A stretch of 64,000 nt of DNA from Arthrobacter_B citreus (GTDB lineage: Bacteria > Actinomycetota > Actinomycetes > Actinomycetales > Micrococcaceae), in assembly GCF_042429235.1 (NCBI RefSeq), contig NZ_JBHMBA010000009.1; one strand, 5' to 3'. A program made the position numbers and the translations under genes. Shown piece after piece: positions 40,204 through 49,207 of the stretch. Position 1 is the first letter of the stretch. Every line of letters starts with the position of its first letter. The notes under the pieces were generated by a model that was not told the DNA's origin, ran no database searches, and was given only the letters and a program-made list of their open reading frames with translations.

Positions 40204-41817
40204 CTAGTGGAAGAAGTGCCGGGCGCCGGTGAAGTACATGGTCACGCCCGCGGCGTTGGCCGCTTCAATGACTTCGTTGTCACGGATGGATCCGCCGGGC
40301 TGGACGACGGCACGGATGCCGGCGTCAAGAAGGATCTGCAGTCCGTCAGCGAACGGGAAGAACGCATCAGATGCAGCGACGGAACCGCGTGCACGTTCGT
40401 CGTCCGGCCCGCCAAGGGTGTTGGCGCGCTCGACGGCGAGGCGGCAGGAATCCACCCGGTTGACCTGGCCCATGCCCACGCCGACGGATGCACCGTTGTG
40501 CGCCAGCAGAATGGCGTTGGACTTGGCGGCACGCACTGCGGTCCAGGCAAAAGCCAGATCAGCAAGGGTTGCTTCATCCGCGGCGGCGCCGGACACGAGG
40601 GTCCAGTTCTCGGGGCTGTCACCCTCCGCCTGCATCTTGTCCGTCTTTTGGATCAGCATGCCCCCGGAGACCTGCCGGAATTCGGCCACGTTGCGGCCGT
40701 ACCCGTCAGGCAGGGTCAGCAGGCGGATGTTCTTCTTTGCGGAGAGGATTTCCACTGCTTCCGGCTCGAAGTCCGGGGCGATGACAACCTCGGTGAAGAT
40801 GTCCTTCACTGTGGCGGCCATGCCGGCAGTGACGGTCCGGTTTGCTGCGATGACACCGCCAAAAGCGGATACCGGGTCGCAGGCGTGCGCCTTTGCGTGA
40901 GCATCCGCGATGGGGTCGGCCGCGTCCGGAGAAGCAACTGCGACACCGCAGGGATTTGCGTGCTTGACGACGGCGACCGCCGGCTCGTCAAAGTCGAAGG
41001 CTGCGCGCAGTGCGGCGTCGGCGTCCACGTAGTTGTTGTAGGACATCGCCTTTCCGTGCAGCTGGTCAGCCTGGGCGACGCCGGGCAGGGCGCTCTTATC
41101 CACGTACAGAGCAGCGTCCTGGTGCGGGTTTTCCCCGTAACGCAGCACTTCCGAACGTTCCAGGGCCAGGCCGGTGTAGGCGGGCCAGGTGGCGCCTTCG
41201 GCGGTGCCGTCACCAAACTGTTCCGCGGTCCACGCAGCTACGGCAGTGTCATAAGCAGCGGTGGAGGCGAAGGCTTCGGCGGCCAGCCGGCGTCGCTGGT
41301 TCAGGTCAAAACCGCCCTCAGCGGCTGCCGCAACAACGTCCGAGTACTTATCGGGGTCCACCACGACGGCAACGGAAGGGTGGTTCTTTGCAGCGGCGCG
41401 GACCATGGACGGTCCGCCAATGTCGATCTGCTCGACAACCTCGTCCTGGCTTGCTCCGGACTTCACGGTCTCCACGAACGGGTAGAGGTTCACGACCACC
41501 AGGTCAAAAGGCTCTATTTCCATGTCTTCCAGCTGGGCGACATGGTCTTCGCGGCGGCGGTCAGCCAGGATCCCGGCATGGATTCGGGGGTGCAGTGTCT
41601 TGACCCGGCCGTCGAGGCATTCCGCAAATCCGGTGACGTCAGCAACTTCAGTGACTTCAACCCCTGCCGCGGCGATCTGCTTCGCGGTGGAACCCGTGGA
41701 AACGATGCTCACTCCGGCGGCGGCGAGACCCTGAGCGAGTTCGGTCAGCCCCGTCTTGTCGTAGACCGAGATCAGGGCCCGGCGGATAGGAATACGGTTC
41801 AGCGGCTGTGAGCTCAC
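40204..41817 (-). CDS. purH: Bifunctional AICAR transformylase/IMP cyclohydrolase
   Basis: It makes the last two steps to IMP; the transformylase uses 10-formyl-THF. The 537-residue protein has an N-terminal MGS-like cyclohydrolase domain (RRALISVYDKTGLTELAQGL; later STGSTAKQIAAAG) and a C-terminal transformylase domain with the catalytic KHANPCGVA and the AFFPFADG segment. GTG 41817 has GGAG seven bases upstream. No ZTP riboswitch is seen in the 44-base space to the upstream HNH gene. In relatives purH normally follows purN directly; here purN is about 3.5 kb away. Confidence 0.97.
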   Translation of the reverse strand: MSSQPLNRIPIRRALISVYDKTGLTELAQGLAAAGVSIVSTGSTAKQIAAAGVEVTEVADVTGFAECLDGRVKTLHPRIHAGILADRRREDHVAQLEDMEIEPFDLVVVNLYPFVETVKSGASQDEVVEQIDIGGPSMVRAAAKNHPSVAVVVDPDKYSDVVAAAAEGGFDLNQRRRLAAEAFASTAAYDTAVAAWTAEQFGDGTAEGATWPAYTGLALERSEVLRYGENPHQDAALYVDKSALPGVAQADQLHGKAMSYNNYVDADAALRAAFDFDEPAVAVVKHANPCGVAVASPDAADPIADAHAKAHACDPVSAFGGVIAANRTVTAGMAATVKDIFTEVVIAPDFEPEAVEILSAKKNIRLLTLPDGYGRNVAEFRQVSGGMLIQKTDKMQAEGDSPENWTLVSGAAADEATLADLAFAWTAVRAAKSNAILLAHNGASVGVGMGQVNRVDSCRLAVERANTLGGPDDERARGSVAASDAFFPFADGLQILLDAGIRAVVQPGGSIRDNEVIEAANAAGVTMYFTGARHFFH

Positions 41818-41861
41818 TCAAATTCTCCAAAAGTGGGGGGTGTCGGTGGCACCAGTTTAGG

Positions 41862-43688
41862 TCACACGACCTTGCGGGACGGAGTGTGAAGCGCGGGTGG
41901 ATGCTGCTGCCGGATTCTCCCTCTGCCTCCCGGTGCAGCCGCGGCCTCTGCTGCCGTTGCCGGCAGGGGCGGCGCTGAGGACAGATATCGGTGACCGGTG
42001 GGAGTCGAGGTGACCACCAAGTGCCGGCTTGAGCCGGTAAACCGACCGCGGTCAGCGGCAAGTTCGACCGGGCGTGCCTCCCAGCCGGGTGCTTCCTTGG
42101 CTTGGTTGCAGGCCTGGCACAGGCCCTGGATGTTCTCGGCGTTGGTGGTGCCGCCGGCGTGGACGGGTTTGATGTGGTCGTAGTGCCGGATCGGTGCCCC
42201 GCACCAGGGTGTGCGGCAGACCTGGTCCCTGGCTGCGATCAGCCGGGCCAAACCGTGCGGCACCAACCGCGCCCTGGAATCCATGGCGGTGAGCTGCCCA
42301 CTGGTTGGGGACGTGTAGAGGCGGCGGAGCCAGACTTCGGTGTGCGGGTCCGGGCGCGGGGGTGGTGTTCCCCAGCTGCTCCAACCAGTTCTGCCGTTCC
42401 GGGCGCCACTGCTTTTAGCGGCATCTTTAGTCTCGGCCTCAGCCTGGTCCGGCTGGGATCCGCGAATCAGGTCCCTGGCCCACTGCGCCGCAACCATTCC
42501 ATAACCGGCCAGCACCGCCGGCTCCGCCCCGTCGGGAACAAACGGGGCCTCCTGCCCGGCGGCGGCCGATTCCGCAGAAACCAGAGGCTCTGGTTGTGTA
42601 GCGGGTGTGAGGCCAGACGCGGTTCCGGGAATGACACCGGCCCCGGCCCGGTGGGTGTTCCGGTTCCCGCTCCAGCCGCTCCCCGCTGTCGGAACCAGAA
42701 CAGCATCAGTGTCGTCCGAAGCGCCGTCCGGAGCGTCGTGCGGACCGGGGCCAGCTGCGGGACGGGTGTTTGTTGGGTCTGCGGGCAGGATTCCGTGCAG
42801 CAGGGCCTGGTCGGTCATGATCAGCTGCACCTCGATCCGGGCATCCTCAGCCCTGGCCTGTCCGGTGGCCCGTTCCACGAACGTGTCGGCCATGATCTGG
42901 CCCTTCGTGCGCGGATCCCCGGCCGCCCGCAACCGGTCCGCTTCCCGGGTCAGCGCCGCATACACTCCCACCCCCTGGGCCACCGGCAGCAGCGCGGTCA
43001 GATACGTCATGGTGTCCGGTGCCGGACGGCAGGACACAAACCGCTCCGCAACAGCATGCGCGGCACGGTTGACCACCGCGTGCGGATCCAGGCCGTAGGA
43101 CAGGGACTTGATCCTGGCGATCAGCTTCCGGTCTCCGAGCTGCTCGAGCTCGGCCAGGTTCCCGGCGACCTGCCGGTCCACTTCCTGCCGGTCCGCCAGG
43201 GACAGGCACGCGGCCTCCCGAACCAACAAGGTAGCCCGCCACTCACTGATCACCCCGGCCGAGAGCGCGGTCAGGGTGTGAGGCATTTCCGTGGTCAGGA
43301 TCCGGGCCAAGCCCAGCAGTTTGCCTCCGTGATGCGGGGACTCCCGGCGGGCCAAAGCGATCTCGGCGGCCACACCCTTGCCCAGCTGCCCGGCTTTCAG
43401 TCCCGCGGCGGCCTGGGCACGGCGGGTGGATGTGTCAAAGGCCGCAGCGGCGCGGGCCTGGGCGGCAGCAATAGCCCCTTTGAGGTCTTCGAGGGCACGG
43501 ATTTCCTCGATCAACCGGACGCGTTCCGCAGCCTCCAACTCCACGAGCATCCCGGCACCCGGAGCGACACTTGGGACGGGACCCGGGACTGCGCCCGTGC
43601 CGTCAACCGGCACGGCGCCCGGGACGGCACCCGGCACGGCAACCGGGCCGGCCGTTCCGCCGTCGTCGCTTCCTGTGGAGTAGTACAT
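41862..43688 (-). CDS. DUF222/13E12-type HNH endonuclease
   Basis: The 608-residue protein has a Pro/Val/Gly-rich tandem-repeat N-terminus (residues 15-50), a DUF222 helical domain (about 50-300), a disordered Pro/Thr/Ala linker and an HNH domain at 491-535. The HNH residues are visible: CRTPWCGAP, RHYDHIKPVHAGG, NAENIQGLCQACNQAK. The two Cys pairs probably bind structural zinc. DUF222-HNH genes occur in many copies in Micrococcaceae and behave like selfish or mobile nuclease genes; the biological role is uncertain. It lies between purH and purN with the MFS gene. Confidence 0.9.
   Translation of the reverse strand: MYYSTGSDDGGTAGPVAVPGAVPGAVPVDGTGAVPGPVPSVAPGAGMLVELEAAERVRLIEEIRALEDLKGAIAAAQARAAAAFDTSTRRAQAAAGLKAGQLGKGVAAEIALARRESPHHGGKLLGLARILTTEMPHTLTALSAGVISEWRATLLVREAACLSLADRQEVDRQVAGNLAELEQLGDRKLIARIKSLSYGLDPHAVVNRAAHAVAERFVSCRPAPDTMTYLTALLPVAQGVGVYAALTREADRLRAAGDPRTKGQIMADTFVERATGQARAEDARIEVQLIMTDQALLHGILPADPTNTRPAAGPGPHDAPDGASDDTDAVLVPTAGSGWSGNRNTHRAGAGVIPGTASGLTPATQPEPLVSAESAAAGQEAPFVPDGAEPAVLAGYGMVAAQWARDLIRGSQPDQAEAETKDAAKSSGARNGRTGWSSWGTPPPRPDPHTEVWLRRLYTSPTSGQLTAMDSRARLVPHGLARLIAARDQVCRTPWCGAPIRHYDHIKPVHAGGTTNAENIQGLCQACNQAKEAPGWEARPVELAADRGRFTGSSRHLVVTSTPTGHRYLSSAPPLPATAAEAAAAPGGRGRIRQQHPPALHTPSRKVV
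43601..43650. repeat. Low-complexity GGCACGGC repeats at the 5' end of the HNH gene
   Basis: GGCACGGC with CCGGG-type flanks recurs at short period over 43601-43650 and decays beyond 43570. It encodes the VPGAVPGA repeats of the nuclease N-terminus. It is a coding repeat tract, not an origin or attachment site. Confidence 0.65.
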
Positions 43689-43853
43689 GTCTTCTATTTT
43701 AGTGATCCAGGCCCTATTTTCCGGGAGTTATGCATACTGGTCTCATACTCGAAAACTCCACAGCAGTTACCCGAGACCCGCTTCCAGGGAATGTCTTCCA
43801 TCCCCACGACGGTCCGTATGCGCGGCCTCCCATTCAATCCTCTTTTTGCTGTC

Positions 43854-43876
43854 CGATACGGTGCTTTGCCGTATCG
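43854..43876. promoter_or_regulatory. Inverted repeat in the MFS promoter region
   Basis: CGATACGG (43854-43861) and CCGTATCG (43869-43876) are perfect inverted arms separated by seven bases, 87 bases before the MFS start codon. The layout is that of a dimeric regulator site. No regulator gene is adjacent. Nothing else was recognised in 43689-43962. Confidence 0.5.
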
Positions 43877-43962
43877 TCCGGCCGGCGTTGTACAGTTTCC
43901 TCGGACCAGCCAAGAGGGCCGGCCCTCCCCGCCCGCCAGCCTCACGGAAGGCCACCCCACTC

Positions 43963-45315
43963 ATGACAACCACTGACACCCTGCCCACCGGCGATCAGGT
44001 GGTCCAGGACCTGCCCTGGAAGTGGAAGGTGCAGGGGCGTATCTTCATCATTGGCGGTCTGGGTTTCATGTTCGATGCCTGGGATGTCACGCTCAACGGC
44101 GTCCTGATTCCACTCCTGTCCAAGCACTGGGCCTTGGAACCGGCACAGGCAGCCTGGATCGGCACGGCAAACCTGCTGGGCATGGCCATTGGAGCGTTTG
44201 TGTGGGGCTCCATCGCCGATGCCATCGGCCGCAAGAAGGCTTTCACCGCCACACTCCTCGTGTTCTCCCTCTTTACCGTTTTGGGTGCCTTCTCCCCCGA
44301 CATCGTCTGGTTCTGCATCTTCCGGTTTATGGCCGGGTTCGGCTTGGGTGGCTGCGTGCCGGTGGATTACGCGCTGGTGGGCGAGTTCACTCCCCGTAAG
44401 CAGCGCGGCCGGGTCCTCACGGCAATGGACGGCTGGTGGCCCGTGGGCGCTGCACTCTGCGGAGCGACGTCGGCCCTGATCATGGCCACATTCGCTGACT
44501 GGCGGTACACCATGCTGATCATGGTGCTCCCTGCGCTGCTCGTGTTCTGGGTCCGCCGGTCGGTCCCCGAATCACCTCTTTTCCTGGTCCGCAAGGGACG
44601 CACAGCGGAGGCAGAGACCGTCATAAATGACTTGATCGCAAGCACCGGATCCGACGTAAAACAGTGGCGTCTTCCCGCACCCGAAGCGGCAGCCAAGTTC
44701 TCCATGGGATCTGTTGTCACCCAGCTGTCAGACCTTTGGCGGTACAGCTGGAAAATCACGGTTGCGGCGTGGTCGCTCTTCTTCACCATCCTGCTGGTCT
44801 ACTACCTGGCCCTGACCTGGATGCCGAAAATCCTCGTGGATGCGGGCTTCAAGGAATACGCGGCCTTCCTCACCACGTCAGGCATGGCCGCCGTCGGACT
44901 CTTGGGAGTTATTGCGGCCGCGCTGCTGGTTGAACGAGTTGGACGCAAGTGGATCCTGGCCGTGACGGGGCCGCTTTCAGCGGCCATCCTGGTCATCGTT
45001 GCCCTGGTCCTGGATGTTCCCGCCGCTGCCACGGCGTGGCTACTCGCCTACGGTTTTGTTGTTCAGGTAGCCATTCCGGTGCTTTACGCCTACATTTCCG
45101 AGCTTTACCCCACTGAACTGCGCGGGAGCGGATTCGGATGGGCATCGACGGTTTCCCGGATTGGCGCGGGACTGGGTCCGCTCATCTTTGTGTCCGTGAT
45201 GTGGCCCTACCTCGGACTGCCGCTTTCCTTCGCGTTGGCTGGTGTCCTGGTGATTCTGGCCGTGGCCTGGATGCTGCGTTTTGCGCCCGAGACCAAGGGC
45301 GCCGCACTGGACTAA
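43963..45315 (+). CDS. MFS transporter (sugar/niacin-aromatic acid type)
   Basis: The 450-residue carrier has 12 predicted membrane helices. Motif A is present as WGSIADAIGRKKAFTATLLV after helix 2, and PRKQRGRVLTAMDGWWPVGA marks the mid region. GFMFDAWDVTLNGVLIPLLSKHW at helix 1 resembles the NiaP/YceI-like and aromatic acid transporters. The C-terminus APETKGAALD fits the sugar porter group. ATG 43963 has GGAAGG 12 bases upstream. It is convergent with purN and overlaps it by four bases (CTAA). Substrate unknown. Confidence 0.87.
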   Translation: MTTTDTLPTGDQVVQDLPWKWKVQGRIFIIGGLGFMFDAWDVTLNGVLIPLLSKHWALEPAQAAWIGTANLLGMAIGAFVWGSIADAIGRKKAFTATLLVFSLFTVLGAFSPDIVWFCIFRFMAGFGLGGCVPVDYALVGEFTPRKQRGRVLTAMDGWWPVGAALCGATSALIMATFADWRYTMLIMVLPALLVFWVRRSVPESPLFLVRKGRTAEAETVINDLIASTGSDVKQWRLPAPEAAAKFSMGSVVTQLSDLWRYSWKITVAAWSLFFTILLVYYLALTWMPKILVDAGFKEYAAFLTTSGMAAVGLLGVIAAALLVERVGRKWILAVTGPLSAAILVIVALVLDVPAAATAWLLAYGFVVQVAIPVLYAYISELYPTELRGSGFGWASTVSRIGAGLGPLIFVSVMWPYLGLPLSFALAGVLVILAVAWMLRFAPETKGAALD

Positions 45316-45899
45316 GGCGTCCGCGAAACCGGAAGGCCCTCGGCGCTGATCCGCCGCAGGGTCTCCAAGAGGAGCCTGCGCTCCTGGATCTTGATCCGCT
45401 CGTGCAGGGTCTCTTCGGTGTCGCCGTCGAGCACCTCCACCGCGGCCTGGGCCAGGATCGGCCCGGTGTCCACGCCGGTGTCGGCGATATGCACGGTGCA
45501 GCCGGTGACTTTGACCCCGTAGGCCAGGGCATCACGGACGCCGTGTGCGCCGGGGAAGGAAGGCAGCAGGGCAGGGTGGGTGTTGATGTAGCGGCCTTCA
45601 AACGTATTGATGAAGTGCTCGTTGACGATGCGCATGAAACCGGACGACAACACGATGTCAGGATCGTAAGACGCCACCTTTTCCGTCAGTGCAAGGTTCC
45701 AGTCGGAACGCTGGTGGTAATCGCGGAAGTTCACGACGAAGGTGTCACAGCCTGCGTCAGCAGCGCGCTGCACTCCAAAGGTGCCGGGACGATCCGCTCC
45801 CACGGCGGCAATTTCGACGTCCAGGGCCCCTTCCGAGACAGCGTCCAAGACGGCTTGAAGGTTGGAACCGGTACCGGACACGAGAACAACGATGCGCAT
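45312..45899 (-). CDS. purN: Phosphoribosylglycinamide formyltransferase
   Basis: The third step of purine synthesis: GAR plus 10-formyl-THF gives FGAR. The 195-residue protein begins MRIVVLVSGTGSNLQAVLDA and has the catalytic triad segments INTHPALLPSFPGAHG (Asn/His) and TGCTVHIADTGVDTGPILAQ (Asp). It uses the same cofactor as PurH and is sensitive to 10-formyl-THF supply. It overlaps the MFS stop by four bases. Confidence 0.97.
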   Translation of the reverse strand: MRIVVLVSGTGSNLQAVLDAVSEGALDVEIAAVGADRPGTFGVQRAADAGCDTFVVNFRDYHQRSDWNLALTEKVASYDPDIVLSSGFMRIVNEHFINTFEGRYINTHPALLPSFPGAHGVRDALAYGVKVTGCTVHIADTGVDTGPILAQAAVEVLDGDTEETLHERIKIQERRLLLETLRRISAEGLPVSRTP

Positions 45900-45938
45900 G
45901 CGTCAACCTTAGGCTCAGGCGTCCCCTAGGGTTAAACC

Positions 45939-46376
45939 ATGAACAACGACGGCCGTACCCCTGATCAGACTCCCTCGCCGTTGCAGCCGGCACCGCAGAA
46001 GACGCCGGCAACGGACGAGCAGAAGCAGGACACCCGCGGGTATCTGCGGATCTTCCTGGCCCTCGTTGTTGCCGTGCTGCTCACCTCCGGGCTGGCGCTG
46101 CCATGGAAGCTCGTGCCCCTCGCCCTGGCCCTTGCCGCCGTCGTCGTCGGTGTCCTCACCCTCATCAAGGTGGTGCGCTTCGGCATGGGCCCGGCCCAGA
46201 TGTTCATCACGGCCCTGGGCCTGGCGGCATCAGTGGTGATGACTCTCGGTCTCGGTCTGGCCGTTGCAACGTGGGACAGCACCCAGAAACTGGAAACCTG
46301 CATGAGCAAGGCACTGACCATGCAGGCCAAGCAGGAGTGCCAGTCGGAGTTCGCCAACGGCATCCTGCCGGGCTAA
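45939..46376 (+). CDS. Small membrane protein of unknown function
   Basis: A 145-residue protein with a polar Pro/Gln/Thr-rich N-terminus of about 34 residues and three predicted membrane helices (IFLALVVAVLLTSGLALPW; LVPLALALAAVVVGVLTLIKVV; ITALGLAASVVMTLGLGLAVA). The C-terminus CMSKALTMQAKQECQSEF contains two Cys that could face outside. I recognise no family name. It is divergent from purN. Confidence 0.75.
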   Translation: MNNDGRTPDQTPSPLQPAPQKTPATDEQKQDTRGYLRIFLALVVAVLLTSGLALPWKLVPLALALAAVVVGVLTLIKVVRFGMGPAQMFITALGLAASVVMTLGLGLAVATWDSTQKLETCMSKALTMQAKQECQSEFANGILPG

Positions 46377-46427
46377 GTCCGCGCGGCCGGGTCTGGCCAG
46401 GCTAAGCCCGGCCAGCCGCCGTCGTCC

Positions 46428-47711
46428 TCAGCGCTCCTCGCGTTCGAGCCAGGGCCCGACGGCGTAACCAACGACGACGCCCACGGCCACTTCGGCCGCG
46501 ATCCACAAGCCCGTCCACAGCGGATCTGCGCCAACCTCGACAAAGCGGCCAACCCCGGCTGAGCCCCCGGTGATCAGTACCACTCCCGCGGCCAGGATTC
46601 CCGAGACCAGCCCGACAAAGGCGCCCAGCAGGATCGTGGATACCGGTGCCGTGAACCAGCGCGCCCTGATCTTCAGGGACAGCCACTCATCAAAGTGGTT
46701 CTCACCCTCGCGCAGGAACCACCAGCCGGCCAGAATGCCTGCGACAACGGGCAGCATGAGCGCTGCTGCTCCGTATTCCATTCCACCAGTGGGCAGGGCT
46801 GCCAGCAAGGGAATCCCCGGCAGCGGTCCCACCGTGGTTTCGAGTGGGCTGATGACGCTGCCCGTACCGATGGCGAACCCCGCGCCAGAGGTCCAGCCCA
46901 GTGCCCAGCCCGCAAAGTTGGGCATCAAACCGAGCTCGACGACGGTCAGGACGGTGCCGCCGATGATGCCCGCGTCCAGATGCTGATAGACCGACACAAT
47001 GTCCGCCCAGCTCATGACCAGGGCAGCGGTGAGAAGCAGGGCGGAAAGCCCCAGGGCAGCGGTGATGCCGACGGCGCCGGCCCGGATGACAGCCCACACG
47101 TAGGATCCGGCCCAGCGCGAGTGCTGGCTTGTGCGGGAGATCCAGTCGGTCAGGTCCACGCCGATGAGACGCACCCAGGAACCCGACTCTCGCCGCGCAC
47201 CGATAACCAGTCCCAGCCCCGCAGCGATGAGCGGCACCAGGGCTCCTGCCGTCACCGAGATGGAGACGTCGTCGTTGGCGGAGAAATAAGCCGCCGCCCA
47301 GCCCAGGAGGGCGTAGGTTCCGAGCGCGCCCAGCAGCGCCTGCCACAGCTGATCCGTGTAAGAGGCCTTCGCTAAACGCCGCCCCGCCCGCCAGGACAGG
47401 AAAAACGGAATGAGGGTCAGGCCCAGGGGAATCAGGGACAACACTCCCGTGGTTTCATCTGCGGCCAGTGTTCCAGCTGGGAAGGTCAGGTTCAGCGGTA
47501 CGCCGTGGATCAGGAGCCAGCCTTGCCCGCCCAACCTGGCCAGCGATGCGAAGTCGCGGTCGGTAAAGCCGTCGGCAAACCAGACGCCGATCAGCGGCAG
47601 GAATATCAGCAGGGCGGAGAGGACTGCAGCTTGGCCAAGTTCGACCACTCCCTGCAGCCACAAGGGCATGGGTAGGACACCCGAGGATTTCGGGCGGGTA
47701 AAGAGTTTCAT
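46428..47711 (-). CDS. DUF6350 family polytopic membrane protein
   Basis: The 427-residue protein has about 10-12 hydrophobic helices and the DUF6350 style (MPLWLQGVVELGQAAVLSAL; later GVPLNLTFPAGTLAADETTG). This gene is regularly found beside purN in Micrococcaceae and other actinobacteria; a link to cell division has been suggested for relatives, but its role is not established. It ends with EREER, a basic-acidic tail. It is convergent with the small membrane protein at 45939. Confidence 0.88.
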   Translation of the reverse strand: MKLFTRPKSSGVLPMPLWLQGVVELGQAAVLSALLIFLPLIGVWFADGFTDRDFASLARLGGQGWLLIHGVPLNLTFPAGTLAADETTGVLSLIPLGLTLIPFFLSWRAGRRLAKASYTDQLWQALLGALGTYALLGWAAAYFSANDDVSISVTAGALVPLIAAGLGLVIGARRESGSWVRLIGVDLTDWISRTSQHSRWAGSYVWAVIRAGAVGITAALGLSALLLTAALVMSWADIVSVYQHLDAGIIGGTVLTVVELGLMPNFAGWALGWTSGAGFAIGTGSVISPLETTVGPLPGIPLLAALPTGGMEYGAAALMLPVVAGILAGWWFLREGENHFDEWLSLKIRARWFTAPVSTILLGAFVGLVSGILAAGVVLITGGSAGVGRFVEVGADPLWTGLWIAAEVAVGVVVGYAVGPWLEREER

Positions 47712-47772
47712 CTCTCCTATCGTCCCATTCAGCGCACGGCGGGCGGCTCAGGAGCGGCCGTGTCGGCGCCGC

Positions 47773-48534
47773 TTAGGCCGCGAGGTCGAGAATGCCCTTG
47801 GCCAGCGCGGCCGCGGCACCGAAGAACGCAAAGATGACGACGGCGGCACGCGCCTGGTCATCGCGGATGAAGCGCTGCAGCTTCTCTCCCGCATAGATGC
47901 CGCCGATAATCATCAACGCGATCAGCGCCCAGGCCCATGGTTCGAACGGTGGCATCTGCCCGGGGTCCAGAGACAGCTTGGCGGTCAGCGTGACAACGGC
48001 AATGGTGACGAAGAATGGCTGGAGGGTGGCGGCGAACGAGCGCTGCGGCCAGCGGGCCATGAGGGCGTAGGCGCTCACCGAGGGACCGCCCACGCCCGCC
48101 ACCGCGTTGGTGATCCCGGCGATAAAGCCCGCTACGGCCTTGGGCGCATTTCCGGTCACCGTCACCGAGGTGCGCTGCATCAGCAGCGAAGCCGTCAACG
48201 CCACCAGGACGACTGCGCCAACAACGACTGCCATCGGCGCCGAGGGCAGATACACCGCTGCCACTGAGGCTGGAATACTGCCGCACACCGCCGGGATGGC
48301 CAACCACCGGTACATGTTCCAATCAATGTCTTTCCGGACCCGGAGCATGATCAGGGACGAGGAGACCAGCCCGCAGACGTTGACCATCAGGACGCCGCCG
48401 TGTGAGCCGAGGATGATCACCAGAAACGGGGAAATCAGCAGGGCAAAGCCAAGACCTGCAATCCGCTGGGCAATGGCGCCTATAAAAACGGCTACGAGTA
48501 CGACGATGAGGAGTCCGATAGTCACCCCGAACAC
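47773..48534 (-). CDS. TauE/SafE (TSUP) family anion permease
   Basis: The 253-residue, eight-helix permease has the two TSUP halves: GAIAQRIAGLGFALLISPFLVIILG at the N-terminus and AGITNAVAGVGGPSVSAYALMARWP in the middle. The family exports sulfite, sulfoacetate or similar organosulfur anions. No sulfur-metabolism gene is close, so the substrate is open. The start at 48534 is only 14 bases from the divergent DUF1684 gene start, so the promoters overlap. Confidence 0.88.
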   Translation of the reverse strand: MFGVTIGLLIVVLVAVFIGAIAQRIAGLGFALLISPFLVIILGSHGGVLMVNVCGLVSSSLIMLRVRKDIDWNMYRWLAIPAVCGSIPASVAAVYLPSAPMAVVVGAVVLVALTASLLMQRTSVTVTGNAPKAVAGFIAGITNAVAGVGGPSVSAYALMARWPQRSFAATLQPFFVTIAVVTLTAKLSLDPGQMPPFEPWAWALIALMIIGGIYAGEKLQRFIRDDQARAAVVIFAFFGAAAALAKGILDLAA

Positions 48535-48548
48535 ACTACGCTGAACCC

Positions 48549-49184
48549 ATGGTCTCCCCCGTCAAGGTCCTTCAGACAGCGGACTGGCGCCGTCGCGTCT
48601 TCAACCTGTACGCCCAGGTGCGGCTCACCTCCCAGGAGGTGTCGCCGTCGTACGCCCATGGTTTGTGGCGCGCTGAACGGGACAGGCTCTTCGCTGAACA
48701 CCCGGCGTCCCCTTTGAAGGCGCACGCCAAGGAGCGTTTCCGGGGCCTGGAGATCGGCGGCTACGATCCCGACCTGCGCTGCGACGCCGTGATCGACAAC
48801 GACGGCGCGGGCCAGGAAATGAACGTCCAGACGGGAACGGACGGAGTGGTGCCGTTTGTCCGGCTCGGCACGGTGGACGCCGACGGCGTGGGCCGGCTCG
48901 CCGTGTGGCGGTTGGCATCCTACGGGGGCGGGATTTTCCTTCCCCTGCGCGACGGCCTTTCCGGAACGGACGGAGGAAGCTACGGCGGCGGCCGGTACCT
49001 GCTGGACACGATCAAGGGTGCGGACCTCGGCCCCGGTGCGGCCCCCGGGAGCCTCATTCTGGATTTCAACTTTCTGTACAACCCGTCGTGCGCCTATGAC
49101 GAGGCCTGGGCGTGTCCGCTTCCCGGCCCGGACAACCGGACGGATGCGCAGCTGCGGGTTGGCGAAATGTACGCGGAGTACTAG
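48549..49184 (+). CDS. DUF1684 family protein
   Basis: The 211-residue protein follows the DUF1684 pattern: WRAERDRLFAEHPASPL near the N-terminus, RFRGLEIGGYDPDLRC, and the strongly conserved GGRYLLDTIKG then LDFNFLYNPSCAYDEAWACPLPGPDNR. The Cys and Asn cluster suggests an enzyme active site, but the family's function is not known. There is no signal peptide. It starts 14 bases from the divergent TSUP permease and precedes the GNAT gene in the same direction. Confidence 0.9.
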   Translation: MVSPVKVLQTADWRRRVFNLYAQVRLTSQEVSPSYAHGLWRAERDRLFAEHPASPLKAHAKERFRGLEIGGYDPDLRCDAVIDNDGAGQEMNVQTGTDGVVPFVRLGTVDADGVGRLAVWRLASYGGGIFLPLRDGLSGTDGGSYGGGRYLLDTIKGADLGPGAAPGSLILDFNFLYNPSCAYDEAWACPLPGPDNRTDAQLRVGEMYAEY

Positions 49185-49207
49185 CAGTGGCTCGTCATGG
49201 CGGCTGA

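Noticed and set aside
40207..41811. 534-codon open frame exactly antisense to purH
   Set aside because: purH is unambiguous; the antisense product is a compositional mirror with no motif.
41818..41861. Second ZTP riboswitch in front of purH
   Set aside because: The 44-base gap is too short for the aptamer and none of its conserved blocks is present.
42102..43976. 624-codon plus-strand frame across the HNH nuclease gene
   Set aside because: The minus strand encodes intact DUF222 and HNH motifs; this frame lacks any domain and a ribosome binding site.
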